Shown here in pieces: positions 8,156 to 16,980 of a stretch of 64,000 nucleotides of DNA (its first letter is position 1; each line of letters begins with the position of its first letter). The notes beneath the pieces were generated by a model that saw only the letters and a list, made by a program, of their open reading frames with translations, was not told where the DNA came from and searched no databases. The position numbers and the translations under genes were made by a program. The stretch is from Bacteroidota bacterium. GTDB lineage: Bacteria; Bacteroidota; Bacteroidia; JACPRZ01. The stretch spans positions 62,001 through 126,000 of the forward strand of contig JACPRZ010000064.1 in the NCBI GenBank assembly GCA_016193485.1, read 5' to 3'.

Positions 8156-8163
8156 TACCTTTG
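8156..8163 (+). promoter_or_regulatory. Bacteroidota -7 promoter motif for the TPR kinase gene
   Basis: TACCTTTG matches the TAnnTTTG -7 consensus. It lies only 7 bases before the ATG of the kinase gene, so a transcript starting at the usual distance would be nearly leaderless. A clear -33 TTG is not seen at the expected spacing, which lowers confidence. Confidence 0.4.
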
Positions 8164-8170
8164 TTCAATT

Positions 8171-10234
8171 ATGATCCGTTGCTTATTGTCCTTCATTGTC
8201 GTCTTAATTGAATCCGCCTTTTTTTCATTGTTTTTTCTTACCGGAGCGTCAGCATCAGGAGGATCTGATACCTCACTGATAAATTTCCTCAACGAACAAT
8301 CTTCCAGTTTATACAGGAATAATCCGGAGCTTGCCAGAAAATATGCCGACAGCGCTTTGACTCTTTCTGAAAAAATAAACTTCAAAAAAGGGCTCGGTGA
8401 AGCATATCAGAACATCGGAATTGCTTTTGATATGCATGGGTACTGCGACTCTGCCATAAGCTATTTCCTGCAATCACTGAAAATATTTGAAACTAACGGT
8501 AACTTAAGCGGCCAATCGGCATCATTAAATAATATTGGTGAAGCCAACCGCAAGCTCGGAAGATATGGCAAAGCCCTTGAGTATCATTTCAGGGCATTGA
8601 AAATCCGGCAGGGAACAGGCGATAAGGGCGGGATGGCATCTTCTTTCAATAATATCGGGAATATTTACAGCAGCCAGGGTAATTTCAATAAAGCGGTTGA
8701 GTATTTGCTGAAATCACTGCAGTTAAGGGAAGAATCGGGTAATAAGCAGGGCATCGCCATATCATCCAATAATATCGGGAATGTTTATTATGCCATGGGA
8801 AATTTTGATAAAGCTATGGAGTATTACCTGAAATCGTTTAATATTAAAAAGGAAATCGGAGATAAGCATGGCCTCACCACTTCGGGAATAAACATCGGTA
8901 ATGTATATGAAAAAAGAGGCGATCCTGAAAAGGCAATTGAATACTACCGTAATGCCCTTGCCATACAGGAAGAAATAGGCGATAAACATGTTATTTCGGC
9001 ATCGCTGAACAATATAGGCGAATTGTACCGGAAGCTGGGTGAACTGGACAAAGCCAATGAATATTATAAAAAATCGCTTGTGATTTCTGAATCGGTGGGA
9101 GACAAAAAAAGCATTGCGTTGGGTCTTGTCAACATCGCCATTATCCATTCAGCAATGAAAAAATATAAAGAAGCCCTCCCTTACCTTGAAAAGGGATTAT
9201 CATTATCCGATGAAGTAGGGGAGAAAATTCTGTTAAAGCACTGCTATGATGAGTTAGCCAGGGTATATGCGGGATTGAACGACTACAAAAAAGCGTATCA
9301 ATACAACACGCTTTGTTCCTCTGTGAAAGATTCCCTGATGAATGAAGAAACAACAAAGCAAATTGCCGAAATGCAGGAAAAATACCAGTCCGAAAAAAAA
9401 GAAAAAGAAATTGAACTGCTTGAAAAACAAAAAAAACTCAGGGAATCGGATATCTTGCAGCAGGGGATGAAACTGAAACAAAACAGGATCATTAATTTCG
9501 GATTGGTAATCGGTTTAATCACCATTGTTCTGACTTTTGTGCTGATCTACATTATTTCCAGGATAAAACAAAAAGAATTGCTGAACAGGGAACTTATCAA
9601 AAAAGAAAAACAGAATATCAGGAACATCATTGAGGTGCAGGAAAACGAAAGAAAAAGAATTGCCAAAGACCTTCATGACGGTATAGGGCAGACGCTTGCC
9701 GGATTGAAAATTTCGCTGAATAACCTTTCCGGCATGCCTCAATCCGCTGTGGGTAAAGATGAAATCTTTTCCAGGTCAATCCGCCTGATTGACAACGCTT
9801 GCAATGAAGTAAGAAATATTTCCCACCAGATGCTGCCTCGCGTATTAAGTGAAATGGGACTTTGCGATGCCATGAAGGACTTGCTGGATATTTCTTTTTC
9901 CGGTTCCAAAATCATGTACGCTTTTGAAAAGCATAATATAACCCGAATGGATGAATATAAAGAGGTTGGTATTTTTAGGATTTTTCAGGAATTACTCAGC
10001 AATATAATTAAACATTCAGGCGCTACGGAAATATCAGTTCATTTGCACATCCTTGATGGAACATTAATACTAATTGTGGAAGATAATGGTTGTGGTCCCG
10101 GACAGTTCCATAACCGTAAAAAAGGAATGGGCTTGTTGAACATCACAACACGGGTTGAAGCCATGAATGGTATTTTTTCCCTGCAGCCCGGTCCGGAAAA
10201 GGGAACTATCGCCAACGTCAGAATTCCCTTATAA
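8171..10234 (+). CDS. TPR-repeat sensor histidine kinase (HPK7 / NarX-like core)
   Basis: 687 residues. It has a signal peptide at 1-28, then about seven tetratricopeptide repeats of roughly 40 residues with the wording NNIGNVY...G...KAIEYY. A coiled coil rich in K and E follows, then one membrane helix (about 442-463), then a kinase core. The phosphoacceptor box is ERKRIAKDLHDGIGQTLAGL (His about residue 500), with an HATPase domain (VEDNGCGPG, KGMGLLNI). The TPR array would be periplasmic and may sense a protein or peptide. The stop overlaps the start of the response regulator as TAATG, so the two form an operon. Confidence 0.93.
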   Translation: MIRCLLSFIVVLIESAFFSLFFLTGASASGGSDTSLINFLNEQSSSLYRNNPELARKYADSALTLSEKINFKKGLGEAYQNIGIAFDMHGYCDSAISYFLQSLKIFETNGNLSGQSASLNNIGEANRKLGRYGKALEYHFRALKIRQGTGDKGGMASSFNNIGNIYSSQGNFNKAVEYLLKSLQLREESGNKQGIAISSNNIGNVYYAMGNFDKAMEYYLKSFNIKKEIGDKHGLTTSGINIGNVYEKRGDPEKAIEYYRNALAIQEEIGDKHVISASLNNIGELYRKLGELDKANEYYKKSLVISESVGDKKSIALGLVNIAIIHSAMKKYKEALPYLEKGLSLSDEVGEKILLKHCYDELARVYAGLNDYKKAYQYNTLCSSVKDSLMNEETTKQIAEMQEKYQSEKKEKEIELLEKQKKLRESDILQQGMKLKQNRIINFGLVIGLITIVLTFVLIYIISRIKQKELLNRELIKKEKQNIRNIIEVQENERKRIAKDLHDGIGQTLAGLKISLNNLSGMPQSAVGKDEIFSRSIRLIDNACNEVRNISHQMLPRVLSEMGLCDAMKDLLDISFSGSKIMYAFEKHNITRMDEYKEVGIFRIFQELLSNIIKHSGATEISVHLHILDGTLILIVEDNGCGPGQFHNRKKGMGLLNITTRVEAMNGIFSLQPGPEKGTIANVRIPL

Positions 10235-10887
10235 TGAAAGAAAAAATCAGGATTATAATTGCCGATGATCATCAGCTGATCATTGATGGAATAAAATCGC
10301 TTTTATCAGGAGCCGATGATATTAAAATAACAGGTGAAGCATCCAACGGGAAAGAAGCGCTTGAATTATTAAAAAATAACAGGGCTGATATTGCCATGCT
10401 CGATATTGACATGCCGGTGATGAGCGGATATGAGACCGCCAAACAAATTTCTGAAAAATATCCCGATGTCAAAACCATTATCCTGACAATGTTTAACGAA
10501 AAATCACTTATCCGGAAAATGATTGAAACAGGCGCCCATGGTTATATCCTGAAAAATATCACAAAAGACGAACTTATTCTCGCCATACATGAAGTGGCAG
10601 CAGACAGAAAATTTTACAGCAATGAAATCCATATTGCAATGGCACGCCCTGCACCCGAGGAAGTAATTAAAAAAGAAGAACCGACCATTTTACCTGATTT
10701 GACCAAAAGAGAACTTGAAATTCTGAAAAATATTACCCTCGGATTAACCAATGCGGAAATTGCCGGGAAATTATTCATAAGCCCGCATACCGTTGATGTG
10801 CACCGCACCCATATCATGAAAAAACTTGATGTGCATAATGTAGCCGGGCTTGTCCAGTTTGTGATAAAAAATCATCTATTAGATTAG
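10234..10887 (+). CDS. NarL/FixJ-family response regulator
   Basis: 217 residues: an N-terminal receiver domain with the acidic pocket DDH, the phosphorylated Asp in MLDIDMPVMSG, the Thr in ILTMF, and Lys in ILKNI. A LuxR-type helix-turn-helix follows (LTKRELEILKNITLGLTNAEI, then SPHTVDVHRTHIMKKL). It is the cognate partner of the upstream TPR kinase: they share one base and are translationally coupled. Target genes are not evident; the surface-protein genes just downstream are candidates only by position. Confidence 0.95.
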   Translation: MKEKIRIIIADDHQLIIDGIKSLLSGADDIKITGEASNGKEALELLKNNRADIAMLDIDMPVMSGYETAKQISEKYPDVKTIILTMFNEKSLIRKMIETGAHGYILKNITKDELILAIHEVAADRKFYSNEIHIAMARPAPEEVIKKEEPTILPDLTKRELEILKNITLGLTNAEIAGKLFISPHTVDVHRTHIMKKLDVHNVAGLVQFVIKNHLLD

Positions 10888-10902
10888 TAATAAAATTAAT
10901 TC

Positions 10903-10910
10903 TATCTTTG
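10903..10910 (+). promoter_or_regulatory. -7 promoter motif before the retropepsin-like gene
   Basis: TATCTTTG matches the TAnnTTTG -7 consensus. It lies two bases before GTG 10912, so that codon cannot be a normal start. This supports ATG 10939 as the real start, with a leader of roughly 22-25 bases. Confidence 0.45.
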
Positions 10911-10938
10911 CGTGATTAATCATCAATCCACAATAAAA

Positions 10939-11298
10939 ATGGGATTAACTTTTTTGGAACTGGCCGTTGGAAATCCTTCATCTCCGTCAAAAACGGAGAA
11001 TGTTGAGTTTTTAATTGACTCGGGAGCAATCTACTCTGTTGTTCCGTCCGGGATATTAAAACGGCTTGGCATAAAGCCCTTGTCAAAAGAAGAATTTCGT
11101 TTGGCAAACGGTGGCAAAATTATCCGTGAAAAAGGTATTGCACTTTTTAAATATAAAGACAAAATAGGAGGTTCTGATGTAATTTTTGGTCTGGAAGGCG
11201 ACAGTAATTTACTCGGAGCAACAACGCTTGAATCACTCGCACTGTCTCTCGACCCATTAAAAAGAACATTAAATCCCTTACCGATGATTTTGGGATAA
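10939..11298 (+). CDS. Retropepsin-like aspartic protease (single domain)
   Basis: About 119 residues from ATG 10939. The core is FLIDSGAIYSVVP, a DSGA version of the DTGA catalytic loop of single-domain aspartic proteases, followed by the second-half motif NLLGATTLESLALSLD. Such clan AA proteins act as dimers, each half giving one Asp. No signal peptide is visible, so it is probably cytoplasmic. Whether it is an active protease is unknown. An in-frame GTG at 10912 is less likely because it lies on the promoter motif. Confidence 0.75.
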   Translation: MGLTFLELAVGNPSSPSKTENVEFLIDSGAIYSVVPSGILKRLGIKPLSKEEFRLANGGKIIREKGIALFKYKDKIGGSDVIFGLEGDSNLLGATTLESLALSLDPLKRTLNPLPMILG

Positions 11299-11458
11299 AG
11301 ACGCATCTCCCGCCTTACCAAGTTCCGTTACTGCTTATTTTCCACTAAAATACCCTCCTTACACTACAAAAATAGTGTGTTTCCCTTATTGACTTGCCTT
11401 CTCTTCCTACCTAATTTTGGCAGTTGATATTTCATTGTACCCTAACCTGCATAAAGCA

Positions 11459-11535
11459 GAAAAATACACCGCAAAGGCGCAAAGACGCAAAGTTTTTTTT
11501 AAAAAATTTTCTTTGCGTCTCAGCGGTGAAAAATA
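11459..11535. repeat. Palindromic element with flanking 8-bp direct repeats
   Basis: Arms are at 11467-11492 (CACCGC, then three near-copies of GCAAAG separated by GC/AC) and 11511-11528 (CTTTGCGTCTCAGCGGTG), around a T8/A6/T4 centre. GAAAAATA occurs exactly at both edges (11459-11466 and 11528-11535), as expected for a duplicated target. There is no gene inside. It would also fold in RNA and could stop transcription. It lies in the 289-bp gap before the adhesin gene, in which nothing else was recognised. Confidence 0.65.
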
Positions 11536-11587
11536 TTCTGCCAAAATATGTCAGAATTTAAAATATTAGACACTAAATAATTATCTG

Positions 11588-14152
11588 ATGAAAAAAACAA
11601 AATTACTTTTGGTAACCGCTATTGTGGCTGTTTTCTTTTTTCCCCCCTTCGGGGGGATGAAGGGGGGCTGTCAGAATATCGGCATCAACACCGATGGCGC
11701 AACCCCTAACCTATCCGCTTTGCTTGATATAAGCGCCAGCCCCAATTTCAACAGGGGATTTCTTATTCCCCGTATGACGCAGGTACAGCGGACTGCAATG
11801 GATCCATTGCCGGAGGCGGCACAGGGGCTGATCGTCTATCAGACAGACGGAACAGAGGGATTTTACTATAATACCAGCACGACAACTACTCCTCTTAACT
11901 GGGTTTATCTTGATAACGGTAACATCGGTTGGCTCCTCACGGGAAATACAGGCACTGTAGATGGAGCTAATTTCCTCGGCACCATTGATGATGTGCCGCT
12001 TAATTTCAGGGTATTTAATGAAAAAGCCGGCAGGATAACTTCAAACGGTATCGTATTTTTTGGGTACCAGGCAGGCAACAGCAATACGAATACTACCAAT
12101 ACCGGAATCGGTTATCAATCCTTATTTACAAACACAACAGGACAGCGGAATGTGGGCATCGGGTTTCAATCACTTTATACCAACAATGGCAGTTACAATA
12201 CAGCCGTTGGATATTTTGCCATGCGCGCCAATAGTTCAGGCGAAGACAATACAGCCATCGGTAAAAGGGCTCTACAGTCAAACACCACAGGAAATAAAAA
12301 TACGGCTGTCGGTTCCTGGAGTTTGCCAAAAAACACAACAGGCATAAACAATACGGCTGTCGGTTATAATGCATTAAATGACAATACCATTGAAAATTAC
12401 AATACAGCTGTCGGTTATCAGGCGCTTAATACAAATACGACTGATTATAATTCGGCTCTTGGTTATCAGGCGCTTTTTTCCAACACCACCGGAAATTTTA
12501 ATACGGCAACAGGAACCAGCGCCCTTTATTCCAATGTTGATGGAGTCAACAACACGGCCAGCGGAAGGAATGCCCTTTATTCCAATATCTCAGGAAACAA
12601 CAATACCGCCAACGGAGTTGCTGCGCTTTATTTCAACACAGGAAACTTAAATACCGCCACCGGTGCAAATGCTATGCTTTCAAATGTTGGTGGTTTCCAG
12701 AATACCGCTTACGGAGCGAGTGCGCTATATTCCAATATCGCGGGAACAAATAACGATGCCTTCGGGTTTGAAGCGCTTTATAGCAACACGGGTGACTATA
12801 ATGTCGCCTTCGGGCGTGCTGCACTTCGCTCTAATACCGCAGGAACGCAGAATAATGCCTTAGGATATATGGCGCTTTACGCGAATACCCTCGGAAACTA
12901 TAATACCGCTATTGGTCATCAGGCGCTTCGGTTTAATCAGGATGGAAATGGTCTTACCGCTGTCGGTTACCAGGCGCTTTATACAAATACAACTGGAGGT
13001 TGGTACAATACTTCAGTTGGCTACCAGTCGCTTTATACGAATGGCGCAGGATGGAAAAATACAGCCCTCGGTTACCAGGCGCTTTATAGTAATGACGCGG
13101 GGAGTTATAACACTGCGGTAGGATATTATGCTATGCGTGTCAATACATTGGGTGAAGACAACACTGCCATTGGAAAAAGAGCGCTTGAGTTTACCTCAGC
13201 ATCCTTTAATACTGCAATCGGTTCACATTGCCTGGAGTTCAATTCAAGCGGGACTAATAATATTGGTCTTGGTTACAGGGCAGGCGATAATATTACAACC
13301 GGTGGAACCAATATCATGATTGGTTATGATATTGATGCGCAGTCAGCCACCGGAAGCAACCAGATGTCTATCGGAAATATCATTTTTGCCACCGGTGGTT
13401 TTGGCACCGGTAGTGTGGTTGGAGCAGGTAAAGTAAATATTGGAGGAACAACTCCGGCAAGACGCTTAACCGTAACAGGAGACCAACAAACCAGCGGTTT
13501 CGGACGCTTTGTGGGATGGAATAGTGAAGGATTGGCAACCGGAGGGCTTGCGGCTGAAATAGGGTCGAACGGTACAGCAGCAATTATGCAATCGTACAAC
13601 AGAGGGGCTGCGACCTTTGGAAATATTAATATCGTAACAGGAGCCAGTCCAACCGGTATATTTATCCTGACCACTGGCAATACAGGTATTGGCGTAACAG
13701 CACCTCAAAGTAAACTTGATGTTGAAGGGGGGGTATCTATCGGAGCAACTTATTCCGGAACTACAGCAGCGCCCGCAAACGGTGCAATCATTGAAGGACA
13801 AGTGGGTATAGCGACCAATACACCGGCAGCAAGCGTTGAATTAGATGTAAATGGCGAAGCGCAAATAGGAATCAACGGAACAACCATAACCAATATTATT
13901 CAGATAACGGTAAATATTGATCCTCCCAGTTTAGCGGCTGGTGCAAACTCCGTTGCTACAACTGTTGCTGTGGCTAATGCTGCATTAGCATCTTCCGTAA
14001 TCGCGTCACCCTCTACAACACTTGCAGCAGGATACGGCATTGCTTATGCAAGGGTTTCGGCAGTAGGCACAGTACTGATTTCATTTTTTAATAATAGCGC
14101 TGGACTCATTAATCCTGCTGCTCAGGATTTTTATATTACAGTAATACAATAA
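11588..14152 (+). CDS. Secreted surface protein with trimeric-adhesin-head-like repeats
   Basis: 854 residues with a signal peptide. The middle (about 155-590) is a long array of roughly 24-residue repeats worded NTAVGYQALxxNTTGxxN, resembling the YadA-like left-handed beta-roll heads of trimeric autotransporters and phage fibres. After that come QTSG.. and GIGVTAPQSKLDVEG segments typical of Bacteroidota fibre-like proteins, then a hydrophobic Ala/Ser-rich tail. No peptidase S74 autochaperone and no clear T9SS tail is seen. A G/C-rich element is inserted just before the signal-peptidase region (FFFPPFGGMKGGC). Probably a cell-surface fibre. Confidence 0.8.
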   Translation: MKKTKLLLVTAIVAVFFFPPFGGMKGGCQNIGINTDGATPNLSALLDISASPNFNRGFLIPRMTQVQRTAMDPLPEAAQGLIVYQTDGTEGFYYNTSTTTTPLNWVYLDNGNIGWLLTGNTGTVDGANFLGTIDDVPLNFRVFNEKAGRITSNGIVFFGYQAGNSNTNTTNTGIGYQSLFTNTTGQRNVGIGFQSLYTNNGSYNTAVGYFAMRANSSGEDNTAIGKRALQSNTTGNKNTAVGSWSLPKNTTGINNTAVGYNALNDNTIENYNTAVGYQALNTNTTDYNSALGYQALFSNTTGNFNTATGTSALYSNVDGVNNTASGRNALYSNISGNNNTANGVAALYFNTGNLNTATGANAMLSNVGGFQNTAYGASALYSNIAGTNNDAFGFEALYSNTGDYNVAFGRAALRSNTAGTQNNALGYMALYANTLGNYNTAIGHQALRFNQDGNGLTAVGYQALYTNTTGGWYNTSVGYQSLYTNGAGWKNTALGYQALYSNDAGSYNTAVGYYAMRVNTLGEDNTAIGKRALEFTSASFNTAIGSHCLEFNSSGTNNIGLGYRAGDNITTGGTNIMIGYDIDAQSATGSNQMSIGNIIFATGGFGTGSVVGAGKVNIGGTTPARRLTVTGDQQTSGFGRFVGWNSEGLATGGLAAEIGSNGTAAIMQSYNRGAATFGNINIVTGASPTGIFILTTGNTGIGVTAPQSKLDVEGGVSIGATYSGTTAAPANGAIIEGQVGIATNTPAASVELDVNGEAQIGINGTTITNIIQITVNIDPPSLAAGANSVATTVAVANAALASSVIASPSTTLAAGYGIAYARVSAVGTVLISFFNNSAGLINPAAQDFYITVIQ
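11642..11667. repeat. Three-arm G/C-rich element in the adhesin signal peptide
   Basis: Pattern C6, TTC, G6, ATGAA, G6: an arm, its inverted copy, then a second direct copy of that inverted arm. It is in frame and encodes PPFGGMKGG. The minus-strand element at 24087-24112 has the same plan and nearly the same spacers, at the same place in another signal peptide. Confidence 0.75.
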
Positions 14153-14208
14153 TAAATAATGGGGAATTATGGATTGGTATATAACCGTAATGCAATAATA
14201 AAACCAGG

Positions 14209-14269
14209 GTCATAAGGGTATTGGGATTTCCTTACGCCCTTATACCTCTATACCCCTATCCCTTATACC
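14209..14269. repeat. Self-similar palindromic intergenic repeat
   Basis: The left side reads AGGGTCATAAGGGTATTGGG. The right side contains CCCTTATACC, ATACCCCTAT and CCCTTATACC, forming imperfect inverted arms made of related 10-mers. A TTG at 14221 could extend the next gene upstream, but it would translate this repeat, so ATG 14275 is preferred. Confidence 0.5.
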
Positions 14270-14274
14270 TTTTT

Positions 14275-16962
14275 ATGTTCAAATATTTCTTCACCTCCAA
14301 CCCCTCCGAGCATCCCAGGTCAACTAATTACCTTGTAATTGCGATTGTACTGATTCAGATTTTCCTGTGGTTGGTTTTTATCGGATATTCATTTTCGCAA
14401 TGCTCATCCGGTAACGGATATGAAATGATATTCAACGGTAATTTCAGTTCAGGAAACTTCGGTTTTACAACAGATTATTCATATTGCAATACTTCCGGTT
14501 GTTTGGGACCTGAAGGATATTATACCGTTGATGATGATCCTGCCGTCTATAACGGCTGGTCGGGTGAAGGACACACTTTCCCTGGTCCCGACAGTTTTAT
14601 GATTGTCAATGGCGCACCGGTTGCAAACCAACTGGTCTGGTGCCAGACAATATCGGTTACAGCAAATACGTGGTATATTTTTTCAACCTGGGTGAGCACT
14701 ATGGACCCATCTGCTTACAGTCCTGCCGAACTTCAGTTTTCAATAAACGGTATTCCTGTCGGCAGCATTTTTACTGCAGGAACCGCGCAGAATGTATGGT
14801 GGCAGTTTTATGAAAACTGGTATTCCGGAGCCGCTACTTCGGCACAGATTTGCATTGTAAATCAGAACACGGCATCAGGAAGCAATGATTTTGGTCTGGA
14901 TGATATTTCATTCCAGGGGTGTGAATGTAATCTCATGGTAAATGCAGGTAACGATACTTCTATTTGCTCAGGGGAATCATTGCAATTGACCGCTAACGGT
15001 GGTGTAACTTACCTGTGGAGCAGCGGGGAAACAACTGCATCCATAACAAAAAGTCCGGCAAATGACACTCTGTTTTATGTGATCGCTTCAGCAGGCCCCT
15101 GCTCTGATACCGATTCGGTGTTTGTAACTATAAATCCTTCTTTTGATGCCACTATAAATCCTGCTGGGCCTTTTTGCAGCAACACCCCCCCCATTGACCT
15201 GATAGCAGCGGATACCGGTGGGATATGGTCAGGAACAGGGATTACAAATACCGTTACCGGAACATTTGATCCATCCGTTTCGGGAAGCGGAACCCATAAA
15301 ATATATTACATTATTCCCGGATTATGCGGTGGTGCCGATTCTGTTTCCATCACAATTAATCCTTCTCTTGATGCCGCCATTGCACCGGCAGGACCTTTGT
15401 GTGCAGATGATCCACCGTTGAATTTATCTGCTTCTAACAGCGGTGGTTTGTGGGTAGGAACGGGAATCACCAATCCCTTTAACGGAACATTCAGCCCTGC
15501 CGTTTCGGGTCCGGGAACTTTTCAGATTTATTATTTCCTTACCGGCACCTGCGGTGATACCGATTCGGTATCCATTATTGTCACCGGTTATTTAGATGCA
15601 ACAATTACCCCCCCCGGTTCACTTTGTCAAAACGGCTCTCCCGTTCTCCTTACTGCTGCTGACACCGGTGGAGTTTGGTCCGGAACCGGTATTGTAAACC
15701 AGGATTCGGGAATTTTTGACCCTTCGTTTTCGGGAACCGGAAATTTTGTGATTATTTACACTATCCCCGGAAGTTGCGGTGATACCGATTCTGTTTCAAT
15801 TACCGTGAATACTTCTTCCGATGCCACAATTACCCCTGCCGGGCCTTTCTGCGAAAATGAAACTCCGGTAATGCTCTCGGCTACCGACAGCATTGGAGTA
15901 TGGTCGGGAAACGGAATTACAAATTCTTCAACAGGCGCTTTTGACCCTTCTGCAGCGGGACCGGGGACATCTTTAATTACATATACAATTTCCGGTCAGT
16001 GCGGTGACAGCGATACGGTTTATATAACTGTTTATGCAACACCATTACCGGTAATAACGGCAAACGAACCCCTTTCATTCTGCGATGGTGATACGGTAAT
16101 TTTGACTTCTTCGCTTTTTGATAGTTATTTATGGTCGACTAATGAAATTTCTCAAAGCATATCAGTAATTGTAAGCGGGATTTATTCTGTTACCGTAATT
16201 GATTCCAACAACTGCAGCGGAACATCCCAGCCGGTTTCAGTTACCGTTACAAATCAACCGGTCGCTGTAATAACCGGCAAAAATTCAATTTGTAATGGAA
16301 TGAACATCATATTAACCGCTTCCGGTGGTTCCGGTTATGTATGGAGTACCGGTGAAACTTCCCAATCGGTAACAGTAATACCCGATGATAACGCACAATA
16401 TTTCGTTACTGTGTCAAACGGTTCCTGCACGGATACTGCATCAATTTCTGTTACGGTAAACCCTCTGCCTGCAGCATTTTCCGGAAATGATACAGTCATT
16501 GAATTCGGTTCCACGGTTATGATTAACGCTTCAGGTGGGATATATTATTTATGGAGTAACGGTTCAACTGATTCCGGCATGAGTGTTAAACTTTATTCCA
16601 CTGCGGTTTTTTCAGTCACTGTCACTGATGAAAATAATTGCACTTCGGTTGATTCGGTAAAAATCACTGTACTGGAATGTCCGGAACCATTTATCCCATC
16701 TGCTTTTTCACCGAACGGAGATAATTTTAATGATGTCCTCTTCATCAGGGGGATATCTGACGAATGTTTTTCGGAGATGAGATTTCATATTTACAACCGA
16801 TGGGGCGAGGAGGTCTTTCAGACAGCAACTGTCAATACCGGATGGGACGGTTCAAAAAACAACAGGGCGCTGGATGCAGGCGTCTTCGTTTATTTCCTGT
16901 CAATGAAGTATCCGGTAGGGGAGGAAAAGACAATGAAGGGAAATATTACGCTCGTAAGATGA
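14275..16962 (+). CDS. T9SS-exported multi-domain surface protein with gliding-motility C-terminal domain
   Basis: About 895 residues from ATG 14275. A hydrophobic leader (VIAIVLIQIFLWLVFIGYSF) precedes an N-terminal module of about 190 residues. At least five repeats of about 75 residues follow, each with an ATITPAGPFC start, a GGVWSGTGI core and a CGDTDSVSITV end. PKD/Ig-like segments come next. The last 90 residues (CPEPFIPSAFSPNGDNFNDV ... GWDGSKNN) are the gliding-motility-associated C-terminal domain (CHU_C), a type B signal for type IX secretion. Two runs of eight C (15185, 15608) fall in the repeats. Expected at the cell surface. Confidence 0.92.
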   Translation: MFKYFFTSNPSEHPRSTNYLVIAIVLIQIFLWLVFIGYSFSQCSSGNGYEMIFNGNFSSGNFGFTTDYSYCNTSGCLGPEGYYTVDDDPAVYNGWSGEGHTFPGPDSFMIVNGAPVANQLVWCQTISVTANTWYIFSTWVSTMDPSAYSPAELQFSINGIPVGSIFTAGTAQNVWWQFYENWYSGAATSAQICIVNQNTASGSNDFGLDDISFQGCECNLMVNAGNDTSICSGESLQLTANGGVTYLWSSGETTASITKSPANDTLFYVIASAGPCSDTDSVFVTINPSFDATINPAGPFCSNTPPIDLIAADTGGIWSGTGITNTVTGTFDPSVSGSGTHKIYYIIPGLCGGADSVSITINPSLDAAIAPAGPLCADDPPLNLSASNSGGLWVGTGITNPFNGTFSPAVSGPGTFQIYYFLTGTCGDTDSVSIIVTGYLDATITPPGSLCQNGSPVLLTAADTGGVWSGTGIVNQDSGIFDPSFSGTGNFVIIYTIPGSCGDTDSVSITVNTSSDATITPAGPFCENETPVMLSATDSIGVWSGNGITNSSTGAFDPSAAGPGTSLITYTISGQCGDSDTVYITVYATPLPVITANEPLSFCDGDTVILTSSLFDSYLWSTNEISQSISVIVSGIYSVTVIDSNNCSGTSQPVSVTVTNQPVAVITGKNSICNGMNIILTASGGSGYVWSTGETSQSVTVIPDDNAQYFVTVSNGSCTDTASISVTVNPLPAAFSGNDTVIEFGSTVMINASGGIYYLWSNGSTDSGMSVKLYSTAVFSVTVTDENNCTSVDSVKITVLECPEPFIPSAFSPNGDNFNDVLFIRGISDECFSEMRFHIYNRWGEEVFQTATVNTGWDGSKNNRALDAGVFVYFLSMKYPVGEEKTMKGNITLVR

Positions 16963-16980
16963 TATCACCCATAATAAAAA

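Noticed and set aside
11459..11535. CRISPR-like repeats
   Set aside because: The self-similar units are 6-8 bases with no spacers of constant length and no cas genes are present.
12060..13319. Several 60-95-residue + frames inside the adhesin gene
   Set aside because: They are shifted readings of the same 24-residue repeat, so their similarity to each other only reflects the repeat DNA.
14221..14274. Upstream TTG start for the gliding-motility-domain protein
   Set aside because: The extra residues are translated from a palindromic repeat; ATG 14275 directly precedes the hydrophobic leader.
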